Assembly: GCF_017592555.1 (NCBI RefSeq)
Contig: NZ_JAGFNS010000015.1
Location: 164,358 to 228,357, forward strand
Reading direction: 5' to 3'
Length of the DNA stretch: 64,000 nucleotides
DNA from: Actinoplanes flavus
GTDB taxonomy: Bacteria > Actinomycetota > Actinomycetes > Mycobacteriales > Micromonosporaceae
Position 1 is the stretch's first letter. Each line of letters opens with the position of its first letter. The notes beneath the pieces are model-generated. The model saw only the letters and a list, made by a program, of their open reading frames with translations. It had not been told where the DNA came from and searched no databases. Positions 33,441-43,069 of the stretch are shown piece by piece. The translations under genes were made by a program, and so were the position numbers.

Positions 33441-33446
33441 TAGAAT
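33441..33446 (+). promoter_or_regulatory. Leaderless -10 element for deoC
   Basis: TAGAAT, seven bases (CGTTCTC) and the ATG at 33454. This is the best match to the -10 consensus among the leaderless sites here. Confidence 0.55.
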
Positions 33447-33453
33447 CGTTCTC

Positions 33454-34383
33454 ATGACTGTGACAGCGGCCGCTGAACTGTCCGATCTCCGCTCGTTCCT
33501 GCACGGCCTCCCCGGGGTCGACAAGGTGGGCGTCGAGGCGCGGGCGGCTGCGCTCGCGACCCGGTCGATCAAGACGAGTTCCAAGGCCAAGGCGATCGAC
33601 CTCGCCATCCGGATGGTCGACCTGACCACGCTGGAGGGCGCCGACACCCCGGGCAAGGTGCGGGCGCTCTGCGCCAAGGCGAGGCGGCCCGACCCGGCCG
33701 ACCCCACCTGCCCGCCGGCCGCGGCGATCTGCGTCTACCCGGCGATGGTCAAGGTCGCCGCGGCGGCCCTGGCCGGCTCGGGAGTGCATCTGGCCAGCGT
33801 CGCGACCGCCTTCCCGTCCGGTCAGGCGCCGCTGGAGGTGAAACTCGCCGACACCCGGGAGGCGGTCGCCGACGGCGCCGACGAGATCGACATGGTGATC
33901 AGCCGGGGCGCGTTCCTGGCCGGGGAGTACACGCGGGTCTTCGACGAGATCGCCGCGGTCAAGGAGGCGTGCGGCGGCGCCCACCTCAAGGTCATCCTGG
34001 AGACCGGCGAACTGGGGACGTACGACAACATCCGCCGGGCCTCCTGGCTCGCGATGCTGGCCGGCGCCGACTTCATCAAGACCTCCACCGGCAAGGTGAC
34101 GGTCAACGCCACCCTCCCGATCACCCTGGTGATGCTGGAGGCGGTCCGCGACTTCCGGGCCCGGCACGGGCGGATCATCGGCGTCAAACCGGCCGGCGGG
34201 ATCAAGACCACCAAGGACGCGATCAAGTACCTCGTGCTGATCAACGAGACGGTGGGCGACGACTGGCTCAGCCCCGACCGGTTCCGGTTCGGCGCCTCCT
34301 CGCTGCTCAACGACCTGCTCATGCAGCGCACCAAGCTGACCACCGGCCGCTACGCCGGTCCGGACTACTTCACCCTGGACTGA
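33454..34383 (+). CDS. deoC: Deoxyribose-phosphate aldolase
   Basis: The 309-residue class I aldolase (the longer DERA type) has ICVYPAMVKVA, EIDMVISRGAF, LKVILETGELG and FIKTSTGKVT with the Schiff-base lysine. GVKPAGGIKT is the phosphate-binding segment. It splits 2-deoxyribose-5-phosphate into glyceraldehyde-3-phosphate and acetaldehyde. The next gene, three bases after the stop, is an aldehyde dehydrogenase, which suits removal of the acetaldehyde. Confidence 0.95.
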   Translation: MTVTAAAELSDLRSFLHGLPGVDKVGVEARAAALATRSIKTSSKAKAIDLAIRMVDLTTLEGADTPGKVRALCAKARRPDPADPTCPPAAAICVYPAMVKVAAAALAGSGVHLASVATAFPSGQAPLEVKLADTREAVADGADEIDMVISRGAFLAGEYTRVFDEIAAVKEACGGAHLKVILETGELGTYDNIRRASWLAMLAGADFIKTSTGKVTVNATLPITLVMLEAVRDFRARHGRIIGVKPAGGIKTTKDAIKYLVLINETVGDDWLSPDRFRFGASSLLNDLLMQRTKLTTGRYAGPDYFTLD

Positions 34384-34386
34384 GGC

Positions 34387-35803
<1,417 letters not shown>

Positions 35804-35811
<8 letters not shown>

Positions 35812-36649
35812 GTCATCTTCCGTGAAAGCCCTCGCCGAGCCGGGGCGGCTTTCCGTGCGCAAGACCTACAAGCTCTACATCGGCGGCGCCTTCCCTCGCA
35901 GCGAGTCAGGACGGACCTACCTGGTGGACGGCGACAACGTGGCGCTCGCATCCCGCAAGGACGCCCGGGACGCGGTGCTCGCCGCCCGGGCCGCCCAGCC
36001 CAAGTGGGCCGGCGCCACGGCGTACAACCGGGGTCAGGTCCTCTACCGGATCGCCGAGATGATGGAGGCCCGGCGCGCCGAGTTCACCGCGCTGGGCGTG
36101 CGGTCCTCCGAGGTGGCGGCGGCCGTCGACCGCTGGGTCTGGTATGCGGGCTGGTCCGACAAGATCGCCCAGGTCGCCGGCGGCGCGAACCCGGTGGCCG
36201 GCCCGTTCTTCAACATCTCCGCCCCGGAGCCCACCGGCGTCGTCGCCCTGGTCGCCCCGGCCTCGCTGCTCGGGCTGGTCAGCGTGATCGCCCCGGCGAT
36301 CGTGACTGGCAACACGGTGGTCGTCCTGGCCGCCGGCCCGCAGGTGGCGATCACCCTGGCCGAGGTGCTGGCCACCTCCGACGTACCGGGTGGCGTGGTG
36401 AACCTCCTCACCGGCCGGTACGCGGAGACCGCACCGTGGCTCGCCTCGCACGACGACGTGAACGCCATCGATCTCACCGGCGTCGACCACCCCGACGTGG
36501 CCGCCGAGTTGGAACGCGCCGCGGCGGGCACCCTGAAGCGGGTGATCCGGCCGGTCACCGGCGGTGTCGACTTCACCGCCGACCCCGGGCTCCGGCCGAT
36601 GACCGCCCTGTTGGAGACCAAGACGGTGTGGCACCCGAAGGGCTACTGA
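35804..36649 (+). CDS. Truncated aldehyde dehydrogenase-like protein without catalytic cysteine
   Basis: The 281-residue protein covers only the N-terminal, cofactor-binding part of the aldehyde dehydrogenase fold. It has YKLYIGGAFPRSESGRTY, EPTGVVALVAPASLLGLVS and TGNTVVVLAAGP. The region of the catalytic Glu is altered and the catalytic-Cys domain is absent. It ends at ETKTVWHPKGY. TTG at 35804 has a perfect GGAGG site 6 bases upstream and overlaps the previous gene. GTG at 35822 is an alternative. I recall that a deoC-aldehyde dehydrogenase-short dehydrogenase set occurs in other actinobacteria. A structural or regulatory subunit role is inferred. Confidence 0.75.
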
Positions 36650-36762
36650 CGCCATCAGTTCGGATGGCGCTGGGGACGGGGCGGTTGTCACACAGCGTTG
36701 CCGACTAGGGTGTGTGCCCAGAGTCACCCGTCCCGCCACCCCCAGATCACCCGGAGGTCACC

Positions 36763-37620
36763 GTGACCAGCCAGTCCGACGAGCCCGAGGCGTCCGCGCC
36801 GGTGGCCGAGAAGCCCTCGTCCGAGGGAACCTCCGGGCGGGAGCTTTGGGATCAAGTCCGCGTCTCGCCGGTGGAGATCGCGCTGCCGGCCGGGGTGGCG
36901 CTGACCCTCCGGGCGTACCGGAAGGCGTCCGAGCTCACGCCCACCGAGGTTCAGGTCGACGAGGACGACCCGTTCGAGGCCCGCAAGCGGCGTGCCGAGG
37001 AGGACGAGGAAGAGGTCATCGTCGACGAGGAGTACCAAGCACTCCTCACCGAGGGCGAAGCGGAGGAGGGCAAGTCCGCCGAGGAGCCGGACCCGGCCGA
37101 CTTCGAGGACGAGCCCGCGGCCCAGGCGGATGACGAGGAGGTGCCCATGTTCCTCAGTCACAAGGGCCGCCTGCTCGCCTTCAAGACCCCCGAATCGCTC
37201 GTGTCCTTCCTTCGTTCGGGTGCTCCGCACGATCTCGCACAATTGGACACCTGGGGTGACCTGGCCGAGCGGGTAGAGTCGAGCGACATCGACCCGCAGC
37301 CGGAGGACCGCTACGAGCTCGACCTCGTGGTGGAGAACCTGCGCGGCGGCCATGACACGTGGGATCTGCCGCTGCTCATCAACGCCGGCGAGATCGCCCG
37401 CGACCTGGGGTATGCACTCCGTATCAAGCCGGTGATCCTGGCGCTGTCGCCCGGTTCACCTCTCGACGATCTCGACGAGTCCCTCCGAACCGCGGAGAAG
37501 GGCGGAATGGGCGGATTCTTCGGTCGCCGCCGATTGAAGAAAATCGGGGCACAACAGGCGAGTCTGGGTTGGCGTTCGGTGATCGGCAAGATCTCTGCCG
37601 CCGTGGACTGGCGTGACTGA
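36763..37620 (+). CDS. Acidic protein of unknown function
   Basis: The 285-residue protein has an N-terminal disordered part and a first small domain (ELWDQVRVSPVEIALPAG, about 30-60). A strongly acidic linker follows (about 75-125). A C-terminal domain (about 127-250) starts MFLSHKGRLLAFKTPESLVS and includes YELDLVVENLRGGHDTWDL. There is no signal peptide, and a short basic tail (FFGRRRLKKIG) is visible. I do not recognise the family. GTG at 36763 has GGAGG 5 bases upstream, and a TAGGGT hexamer lies at 36706. The next gene starts 64 bases downstream, so they are probably co-transcribed. Confidence 0.7.
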   Translation: MTSQSDEPEASAPVAEKPSSEGTSGRELWDQVRVSPVEIALPAGVALTLRAYRKASELTPTEVQVDEDDPFEARKRRAEEDEEEVIVDEEYQALLTEGEAEEGKSAEEPDPADFEDEPAAQADDEEVPMFLSHKGRLLAFKTPESLVSFLRSGAPHDLAQLDTWGDLAERVESSDIDPQPEDRYELDLVVENLRGGHDTWDLPLLINAGEIARDLGYALRIKPVILALSPGSPLDDLDESLRTAEKGGMGGFFGRRRLKKIGAQQASLGWRSVIGKISAAVDWRD

Positions 37621-37684
37621 CCGATTACCAGGGAATATCAATCCTTGGCCACAGAGAAGCACTCCCGGGGAGGAGGACGACGCC

Positions 37685-39934
37685 GTGGCGCTCGTGCGCG
37701 TGTACTGCGGTCTCGCGTCGGCTGATGATTCGGTGCGTACGGCCTCGGCCGCACCACTGACCGTCGCCGTGGTGGACGACGCAGGCCGGCTGCTCGGCGT
37801 CCACGAGATCAGCGACGACCCGGCCGGCTACGCCCAGCTGGGGACGCTGCTCGTGGAGCGGACGACGGGCTTCAGCGACGCGGCGGTCGCCGCCGACAGC
37901 GACGACCACGTCGTGACGTCACTCCTCACCGCGGCGGGCCGGCCACTCGTGGTCGTCGACGACGACGGGGCCGACGACTTCGCCGAGCGCTTCTCTGACG
38001 ACGACTCTCCCGAGGAGATCGCGGCGCCTGCGGCCGCCCGGCGGGCCGTCGGCCTGGCCCGGGCGCTGCAGGCCGGCGCGATCGCCGCGGTCACCCTGCC
38101 CGCTCCCCGGGAGCTCGTCAGCTACAAGCCGGTCCTCGCCGCCCACGTGGCGATGCTGGGCGGCCGGAACGCGGCCGCCGCCGCCCTGCGCGAGGTCCTC
38201 CGTGAGCTCTACCCGGCGGCCCTCCGCGCGTACCCGGATCCCGCCCACCCCGTCTGCATGGCCGTGCTCGACGCGGTGCCCGAGCCCGGCCGGCTGACCG
38301 GCCGGGGCGGCGACACCGACCAGGTGCTGCGGGAGATCACCGCCGAACTGGTCCGGGCCGGCGCCGGATCGTCCGGCGAGGTCGGCTCCGCCGTCACCGC
38401 CCTGCAGGTCGCGATCAGCGAGTCCCCGCGCCGGGGCGGCGTCAACAAGTCCCTCGCCCCCGCCGCGGCCGACGCGGTCCGCCAGGCGATCTCCGCCATC
38501 CGCGCCTGCGACGCCGCCTGCGAAGCCCTGGTCGGCACGCTCGCCGCCCGGGCCACCCCGCCGCACACCGGCTCGAACGTGGGCCGTCGCGGCACCCGCC
38601 GCGGCACCGAGACGCCCGCGCTCGAGCCCGTGCCGACCGGCGACAACGGCACCGGCAGCCGCTTCGGCCGCCGTGGCCGCCCCGAGCCGGCCTCCACCGG
38701 CGCCGGCCCGGCCACTCCCCGCCCGATGACCACGCCACCGGTCGCGCCGGACCCGATCGGGCCGCCCCCGATGGCCCCGGCCGCGGCGAACGGTCTACCC
38801 GGCCGACCCACGAGCCCGCTGAACCGCCCGGTCTCGGTGCCGCCGCCCCCGCCCGGCATGACCCCGATCACCCCGGGATCCCGTCCGACGCCGGCGACGC
38901 GCAACCCGGCCCGGCCCACGTCGGTTCCGCCCGCCCGCCCGTCCTCGGTGCCGCCCGCCGCCGCGAGCACGCCCGCCGAAGCCGGCGAGCCGTTCCGGCC
39001 CACCCTGGCCAACGCCGAACTGAGCCGCGCCCGCGCCGAACGGCAGCGCACGGTCATCCCGCCGCGCCCGACGACCACGCCCCGTCAGCAGCCGGCCGCC
39101 AACGGCACACCGGCCGGCCCCACCGACTTCAGCCTCCCGATGCCGGCCCAGCGGCCCGCCCAGGAGATGCCGGAGCCGGGTTCCCGGGCCAACTGGCCGC
39201 TGCTCAACACGGAGAAGGACGAGGCGCCCGTCGCCTCCTCGGTCAGCTCGCCGCCCGGCGGCCGCGTCCGGCCGCCGTGGCACGACATGCCGCAGGAACC
39301 GCCCGCCCTGGAACTCCCCAAGGAGCCGGCGCTGCGTCTCGTCGACCAGGCGAAGAACGGCAAGCGCGCCCGCCTCCCCGGACTCGACCAGATCGGCGGC
39401 GCCGGCACCCCGCCGATGCGGCGTCCGGACAGCGACGACCGCGGCCACAACGGCGGCAGGCTGACCGCCCTCGACCGCAGCTCCGCGCCGCCGGTCCCGT
39501 CCGACAGCAGCGACGGCGACCTGCTGATCTTCGCGGCCGCCCGGTCGGCCTGGTTCACCGGCCACACCGACGCCAACGACGACGTCAACTGGACCAACCC
39601 CAACGACAGCGGCTGGCGTGCCGCGGAGAAGGCCGCCACCCCGGCCGTCGCCGCGGAGACCTCGGCCGGCCTGCCCAAGCGGGTGCCGCAGGCCAACCTG
39701 GTCCCCGGCTCCCCGCTGCGCGAGGAACGCCCGATCCGCATCGTCCGCGACGCCGCCTCGATCGCGGCACACACCACGGGCTACTTCCGTGGCTGGCGGC
39801 GCGGCCAGGAGATCGGCGGCTTCGCGATGGGCGGTCGCCCCGGGCGCGAGGCGGCCGGCGGCTGGGACTTCACCCGTGACGGCCAGCCCGCCGACGAATA
39901 CCGCAACAACAACGCGGGGTACGGCGGCCGCTGA
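37685..39934 (+). CDS. IS110-like (RuvC-type) fold protein with Pro-rich linker and conservon-type C-terminal module
   Basis: From GTG at 37685 (GGAGGAGG 8 bases upstream) the product is 749 residues. Residues 4-280 follow the order of IS110 transposases: VRVYCGLASADD, VDDAGRLLGVHEISDDPAGY, a second strand pair (about 67-92) and ARRAVGLARALQAGA. The helical LVSYKPVLAAHVAMLGGRN and LREVLRELYPAAL follow. The acidic positions expected after G-I, in the E-x-T-G strand and in T-D-x-x-D-A are not acidic here, so it is probably inactive. A Pro-rich linker spans about 300-600. The tail (about 612-720) has IFAAARSAWF, SGWRAAEKAA and AGLPKRVPQANLVPG, the same module as in the conservon kinase at 43471. 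An alternative start is GTG 37613. Confidence 0.7.
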   Translation: MALVRVYCGLASADDSVRTASAAPLTVAVVDDAGRLLGVHEISDDPAGYAQLGTLLVERTTGFSDAAVAADSDDHVVTSLLTAAGRPLVVVDDDGADDFAERFSDDDSPEEIAAPAAARRAVGLARALQAGAIAAVTLPAPRELVSYKPVLAAHVAMLGGRNAAAAALREVLRELYPAALRAYPDPAHPVCMAVLDAVPEPGRLTGRGGDTDQVLREITAELVRAGAGSSGEVGSAVTALQVAISESPRRGGVNKSLAPAAADAVRQAISAIRACDAACEALVGTLAARATPPHTGSNVGRRGTRRGTETPALEPVPTGDNGTGSRFGRRGRPEPASTGAGPATPRPMTTPPVAPDPIGPPPMAPAAANGLPGRPTSPLNRPVSVPPPPPGMTPITPGSRPTPATRNPARPTSVPPARPSSVPPAAASTPAEAGEPFRPTLANAELSRARAERQRTVIPPRPTTTPRQQPAANGTPAGPTDFSLPMPAQRPAQEMPEPGSRANWPLLNTEKDEAPVASSVSSPPGGRVRPPWHDMPQEPPALELPKEPALRLVDQAKNGKRARLPGLDQIGGAGTPPMRRPDSDDRGHNGGRLTALDRSSAPPVPSDSSDGDLLIFAAARSAWFTGHTDANDDVNWTNPNDSGWRAAEKAATPAVAAETSAGLPKRVPQANLVPGSPLREERPIRIVRDAASIAAHTTGYFRGWRRGQEIGGFAMGGRPGREAAGGWDFTRDGQPADEYRNNNAGYGGR

Positions 39935-39950
39935 CCCCCGCCCGACCCTC

Positions 39951-40042
39951 GGAGGGGGGGGGCCCCCCACCGGCGGGGCCCCCCCCCCCCGCCCCCCCCG
40001 CCCGGGGGGGGGGGCCCCCCCCCCCGCGGCCCCCCCCCCTCC
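39951..40042. repeat. Homopolymeric G and C tract
   Basis: Just after the stop at 39934 the sequence becomes almost pure runs of G (up to 11) and C (up to about 13). The runs are mutually complementary and could fold into extreme hairpins. It could be a real slipped-strand tract, but runs like this also arise from base-calling or assembly errors. Confidence 0.8.
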
Positions 40043-40140
40043 GCCGTTCCTGCCGCGGCCGGTTCTCAGCGCCACCCGACCCTCGCCGAAGCAGCCAGCC
40101 GCAAGGATCCAGCGCTGTCTCTGTCACCCCGAAGATCCGG

Positions 40141-40762
40141 CTGGCCCTCGCGCTGTCTCACCGTGGCCGAGACATCCCTGGCGACCAGCCAAGTTGATCG
40201 GCTAGCTCTCGGCGCTGACTCACGCCCCCGAAACAGCCCTCACTGCCAGCGGATCAACCCCCTCGAACGCACCACCCGTCCGCTCTCGGGCGACCGTGCA
40301 CGAGGGCCGATCTCGCCCAGCTGGCCCTCATGCTGTCTCACCGTGGCCGAGACAGCGCTGGCGACCAGCCAAGTTGATCGGCTGGGCCTCAGCGCTGACT
40401 CACGCCCCCAAAAAACAGCACCCACTGCCAACCGGGAAGATCAACCCCTTCGAACGCACCCGCCCGTTTTCGGGCGACCGCGCACGGTGGTCGATCTTGC
40501 CCGGCTGACTCTCTAAGTGCCGTCTCGGCGGAGGCTGAGACAGCGCTGGCGACCAGCCGCAAAGATCCAGCTGGGCCTCAGCGCTGTCTCGCGCTCTCCG
40601 AAACAGCCCCTACTGCCAGCCGGGAAGATCAACGCCTTCGAGCGCGCCTGTCCGCTTTCACGTGACCGCGCACTGGGCGATCTTGCTCGGCTGGCTTCGG
40701 GGGCTGCTTCGGCGGAAGTGAGACAGCGCTGAGAGCGAGCGGGAGTTGATCGGCTGGAGTTT
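40141..40762. repeat. Composite tandem array of palindromic repeats, about 180-base period
   Basis: Copies start at 40141, 40321, about 40505 and 40691 (partial). Each full copy holds two palindromic units of the family seen at 5707 and 32668. These are a first unit (CTGGCCCTC..GCTGTCTC, then GAGACAGCGCTGGCGACCAG) and a second (CTGGGCCTCAGCGCTG, then GAAACAG..ACTGCCAG). GATCAAC, a CGAACGCACC block, a small hairpin (CGCCCG-TTTT-CGGGCG at 40461-40476 in copy 2) and CGATCTTGC(C/T)CGG follow. The first 60 bases of copies 1 and 2 differ at only about five positions. Confidence 0.85.
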
Positions 40763-40871
40763 GGGGATGGGTGGCGGGCGGCTGGGCAAGGACTGCCTGT
40801 CGCGGCTCCGATGTGCTTGGTGGGGCGGTCGGGGTTTGGGGCGTGCCGCTCTAGGCGGGACGGCGTTGAAG

Positions 40872-41060
40872 GGGTGTGGTGGCAGCACCACCCGGCGGGG
40901 CCGCACGGGCCGGACCCGGCACCAGGTCGCGTTGCAGGGCTGTGGTGGCAGCGGCGCCGCACGGGCCGGACCCGGCAGCAGGTCGCGTCGAAGGGGTGTG
41001 GTGGCAGCACCACCCGGCGGCCCCGCACGGGCCGGACCCGGCAGCGGGTCGCGGTGTGTC
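40872..41060. repeat. Three GC-rich direct repeats, about 57-66 bases
   Basis: Copies begin near 40872, 40939 and 40996 with TGTGGTGGCAGC and share CCGCACGGGCCGGACCCGGCA and GGTCGCG. Each copy contains GTGGTG-GCAG-CACCAC, a short hairpin, in at least two of the three. This type is unrelated to the CTGGC-type palindromes just upstream. Confidence 0.75.
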
Positions 41061-41117
41061 GCGGTTCGGGGTGGTGCGGTTGCGGGCGGCTCATTCCGTA
41101 CCGGTGAGAATGGCGCG

Positions 41118-41822
41118 ATGCGCGCGGTGGTTTTCGATTTCTTCGGCACGTTGACGGATCCGGCGGCGGAGGCGCTGCGGCCGGCGGCGTTCGGGGAGAC
41201 GGCGGCGGCGCTCGGGGTTGCGGCGGAGGCGTTCCAGGCGGCGATGGTGGCGAGTTTCCCGGAGCGGATCGTGGGGGCGCTGGGCGGAACCCGGGAGACG
41301 CTGCGGGCGATGGCCCACCGCTGCGGCGCCGAACCGGACGACGAGCGCCTCGAGCACGCTGTCCGGACACACCACGCGGGCGCTGAGCGGGTCCGCACGC
41401 CGCGCCGGGGTGCCCTCGCGGTACTCGACCACCTCCGGGCCCAGGATTTCCGTCTGGGGCTTCTCAGCGACTGCGCCAGCGAGCTGTACGAGGCGTGGGG
41501 CGAGACGGTCTACGCGGGGCGCATCGACGCCCCGGTGTTCTCCTGGCGGGAGGGGCGCCGCAAACCTGATCCCCACCTGTACGCCCTCGCCGCCGAGCGG
41601 CTGGGCGTCCCGGCCACGGAGTGCTGGTTCGTGGGCGACGGCGGCGGCCGGGAACACGACGGCGCCCGCCGGGCCGGCATGCGGCCGGTGCTCGTCACGA
41701 ACGCCGGCTACCCGGGCGCTCACAAGATGCGGGTGGACCCGGACACCTACCTCCCGGAGCACCGGATCGACGAGCTGGACGAGTTGATCCGGTTACTGGG
41801 AACGGCTTGTGACAACGGGTGA
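41118..41822 (+). CDS. HAD family hydrolase
   Basis: The 234-residue phosphatase-type protein begins MRAVVFDFFGTLTDP. The usual D-x-D nucleophile motif reads DFFGT, so the first Asp is present and the acid/base Asp is replaced by Phe. LGLLSDCASE is motif II. GRRKPDPHLYALAAERL is motif III and CWFVGDGGGREHDGARRAG is motif IV. Substrates are usually small phosphorylated metabolites. Motif I without its second Asp could lower phosphatase activity, but the same DFFGT pattern is common in this subfamily. GAGAAT lies 6 bases before the ATG, as for leaderless genes. The longer frame upstream runs through the repeats and is not used. Confidence 0.85.
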   Translation: MRAVVFDFFGTLTDPAAEALRPAAFGETAAALGVAAEAFQAAMVASFPERIVGALGGTRETLRAMAHRCGAEPDDERLEHAVRTHHAGAERVRTPRRGALAVLDHLRAQDFRLGLLSDCASELYEAWGETVYAGRIDAPVFSWREGRRKPDPHLYALAAERLGVPATECWFVGDGGGREHDGARRAGMRPVLVTNAGYPGAHKMRVDPDTYLPEHRIDELDELIRLLGTACDNG

Positions 41823-41967
41823 CTACTCATATACGATGACGAACGGCCGGAAAGCGCGCGAAAGCCCCGCACCGGCCAGTGGGGGTTTCCACCGGCGGGA
41901 CGGGGCTTTCGACCGTTGACTGGGTGCTGAGCCTCCCCTGTGGAGCGGCTCGTCAGACGGTCTTCGC

Positions 41968-42576
41968 TCAGGCGGGCGCGGTCGCGCGGGTGCGACGCAT
42001 CGTCAACACATACTCGACGAGCGAGATGAGGACGTTCTTCGTCGACTCGCGGTTACGAGCGTCGCAGCTCACCACGGGCACGTCGCTCGAGATCGCCAGA
42101 GCGTCCCGTACGTCCTGCGCGTTGTGGTACTGCATGCCGTCGAAGCAGTTTATCGCCACCAGGTACGGCAGGCGGCGATGCTCGAAGAAGTCGATGGCGG
42201 CGAAGCAGTCGGCGAGCCGACGCGTGTCCACCATGACGACCGCACCGATGGCACCCCGGACCAGCTCGTCCCACATGAACCAGAACCGCGTCTGGCCAGG
42301 TGTTCCGAACAGGTAGAGGATCAGGTCTCGGTCGATGCTGATCCGGCCGAAGTCCATGGCCACAGTGGTGGTCATCTTGCCCGGCACCTGCCGGTTGTCG
42401 TCGACACCCACACCGGCCGAGGTCATGATCGCCTCAGTGGTCAGTGGGGTGATCTCCGAGACCGACCCCACCAGCGTCGTCTTACCGACGCCGAAGCCAC
42501 CGGCGATGACAATCTTCGCCGATGTCACGCGTCCCGCAGCGGGACGGTGCGACATGTCAGAGCCTGCGAAGTCCAC
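41968..42576 (-). CDS. cvnD: Conservon GTP-binding protein (CvnD type)
   Basis: The 202-residue Ras-like ATP/GTP-binding protein has the P-loop GGFGVGKTT, switch segment GKMTTTVAMDFG, the G3 motif LFGTPGQTRF and FFEHRRLPYLVAINCFD (N-x-x-D type G4). In conservons this G protein is membrane-associated in its GDP form and works with the kinase, LC7 and DUF742 proteins as a receptor-like complex controlling development and antibiotic production. GTG at 42576 (VDFAGSD) overlaps the DUF742 stop by 20 bases and matches family N-termini. ATG at 42555 is an alternative. Confidence 0.92.
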   Translation of the reverse strand: MDFAGSDMSHRPAAGRVTSAKIVIAGGFGVGKTTLVGSVSEITPLTTEAIMTSAGVGVDDNRQVPGKMTTTVAMDFGRISIDRDLILYLFGTPGQTRFWFMWDELVRGAIGAVVMVDTRRLADCFAAIDFFEHRRLPYLVAINCFDGMQYHNAQDVRDALAISSDVPVVSCDARNRESTKNVLISLVEYVLTMRRTRATAPA

Positions 42577-42937
42577 TCAGCACCCTTTCCAGCAGTTCCG
42601 TGCCTACCGCGTCGGTCTCGTCTTCCAGCGAGGTGGGCTCATAGACCGCGACGAGGCCGTCAGAGGCCATGTCGGCGACGATCACACGCGCCACACCGAG
42701 CGGCAGTTGCATGCGTGCGGCGATCTCGGCCAGCGACTGAACTCGGCCGCCGTCACACATCGCCGCGATGTACTGATGCTCGCTTCCACCCTGCCCGCCG
42801 CGGCTTATTCCAGAACGGCCGCGCACGGTTGTCTCGACCAGCGCTTCCAGCGCTATCTCAAGCTTCGGCCGGGTCCGACCACGGGTCACGGCGTACGGCC
42901 TGACCAGCGCGCCAGTCGGCTCATCGCGTTCAGGCAT
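42557..42937 (-). CDS. cvnC: DUF742 conservon protein (CvnC type)
   Basis: The 126-residue protein has LVRPYAVTRGRTRP near the N-terminus and a winged-helix part (SLAEIAARMQLPLGVARVIVADMASDGLVAVY). This is the DUF742 pattern. It belongs to the conservon complex and binds the GTPase. ATG at 42937 has GAGGG upstream. A TTG four codons earlier is possible. A gap of 132 bases separates it from the LC7 gene, unusually wide for a conservon. That gap contains TACACT on the minus strand (42970-42975), which may be an internal promoter. Confidence 0.9.
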   Translation of the reverse strand: MPERDEPTGALVRPYAVTRGRTRPKLEIALEALVETTVRGRSGISRGGQGGSEHQYIAAMCDGGRVQSLAEIAARMQLPLGVARVIVADMASDGLVAVYEPTSLEDETDAVGTELLERVLSGLRRL

Positions 42938-43069
42938 CGTCACCCTCAACCCCTTCCTCGGCCCCTCGAAGTGTATTGGTTCTCAAAGTTTTCACCAGTA
43001 GCCGGCTGGAGCCTATCCGCGGCCGAAAACCCCGGATGAGCCCCTGATCGACTCCGGCTGACTGTCGCC

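Larger units (their letters stand above)
39935..41117. other. 1.2-kb gene-free repeat region
   Basis: No convincing gene is seen between the 749-residue protein and the HAD gene. The interval holds the poly-G/C tract (39951-40042), the composite palindromic array (40141-40762) and three GC-rich direct repeats (40872-41060). Confidence 0.7.

Noticed and set aside
37685..39934. Active IS110 transposase gene
   Set aside because: The catalytic acidic residues are not in place, no IS ends were found, and the protein has a long Pro-rich linker and a signalling-type tail.
39951..40042. G/C tract as a normal intrinsic terminator
   Set aside because: There is no U-tract and the homopolymer runs are more consistent with a slippage-prone tract or sequence error.
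40746..41117. N-terminal extension of the HAD protein through the repeats
   Set aside because: The HAD fold starts at MRAVVFDFFG (41118). The extension is translated repeat sequence with no family match.
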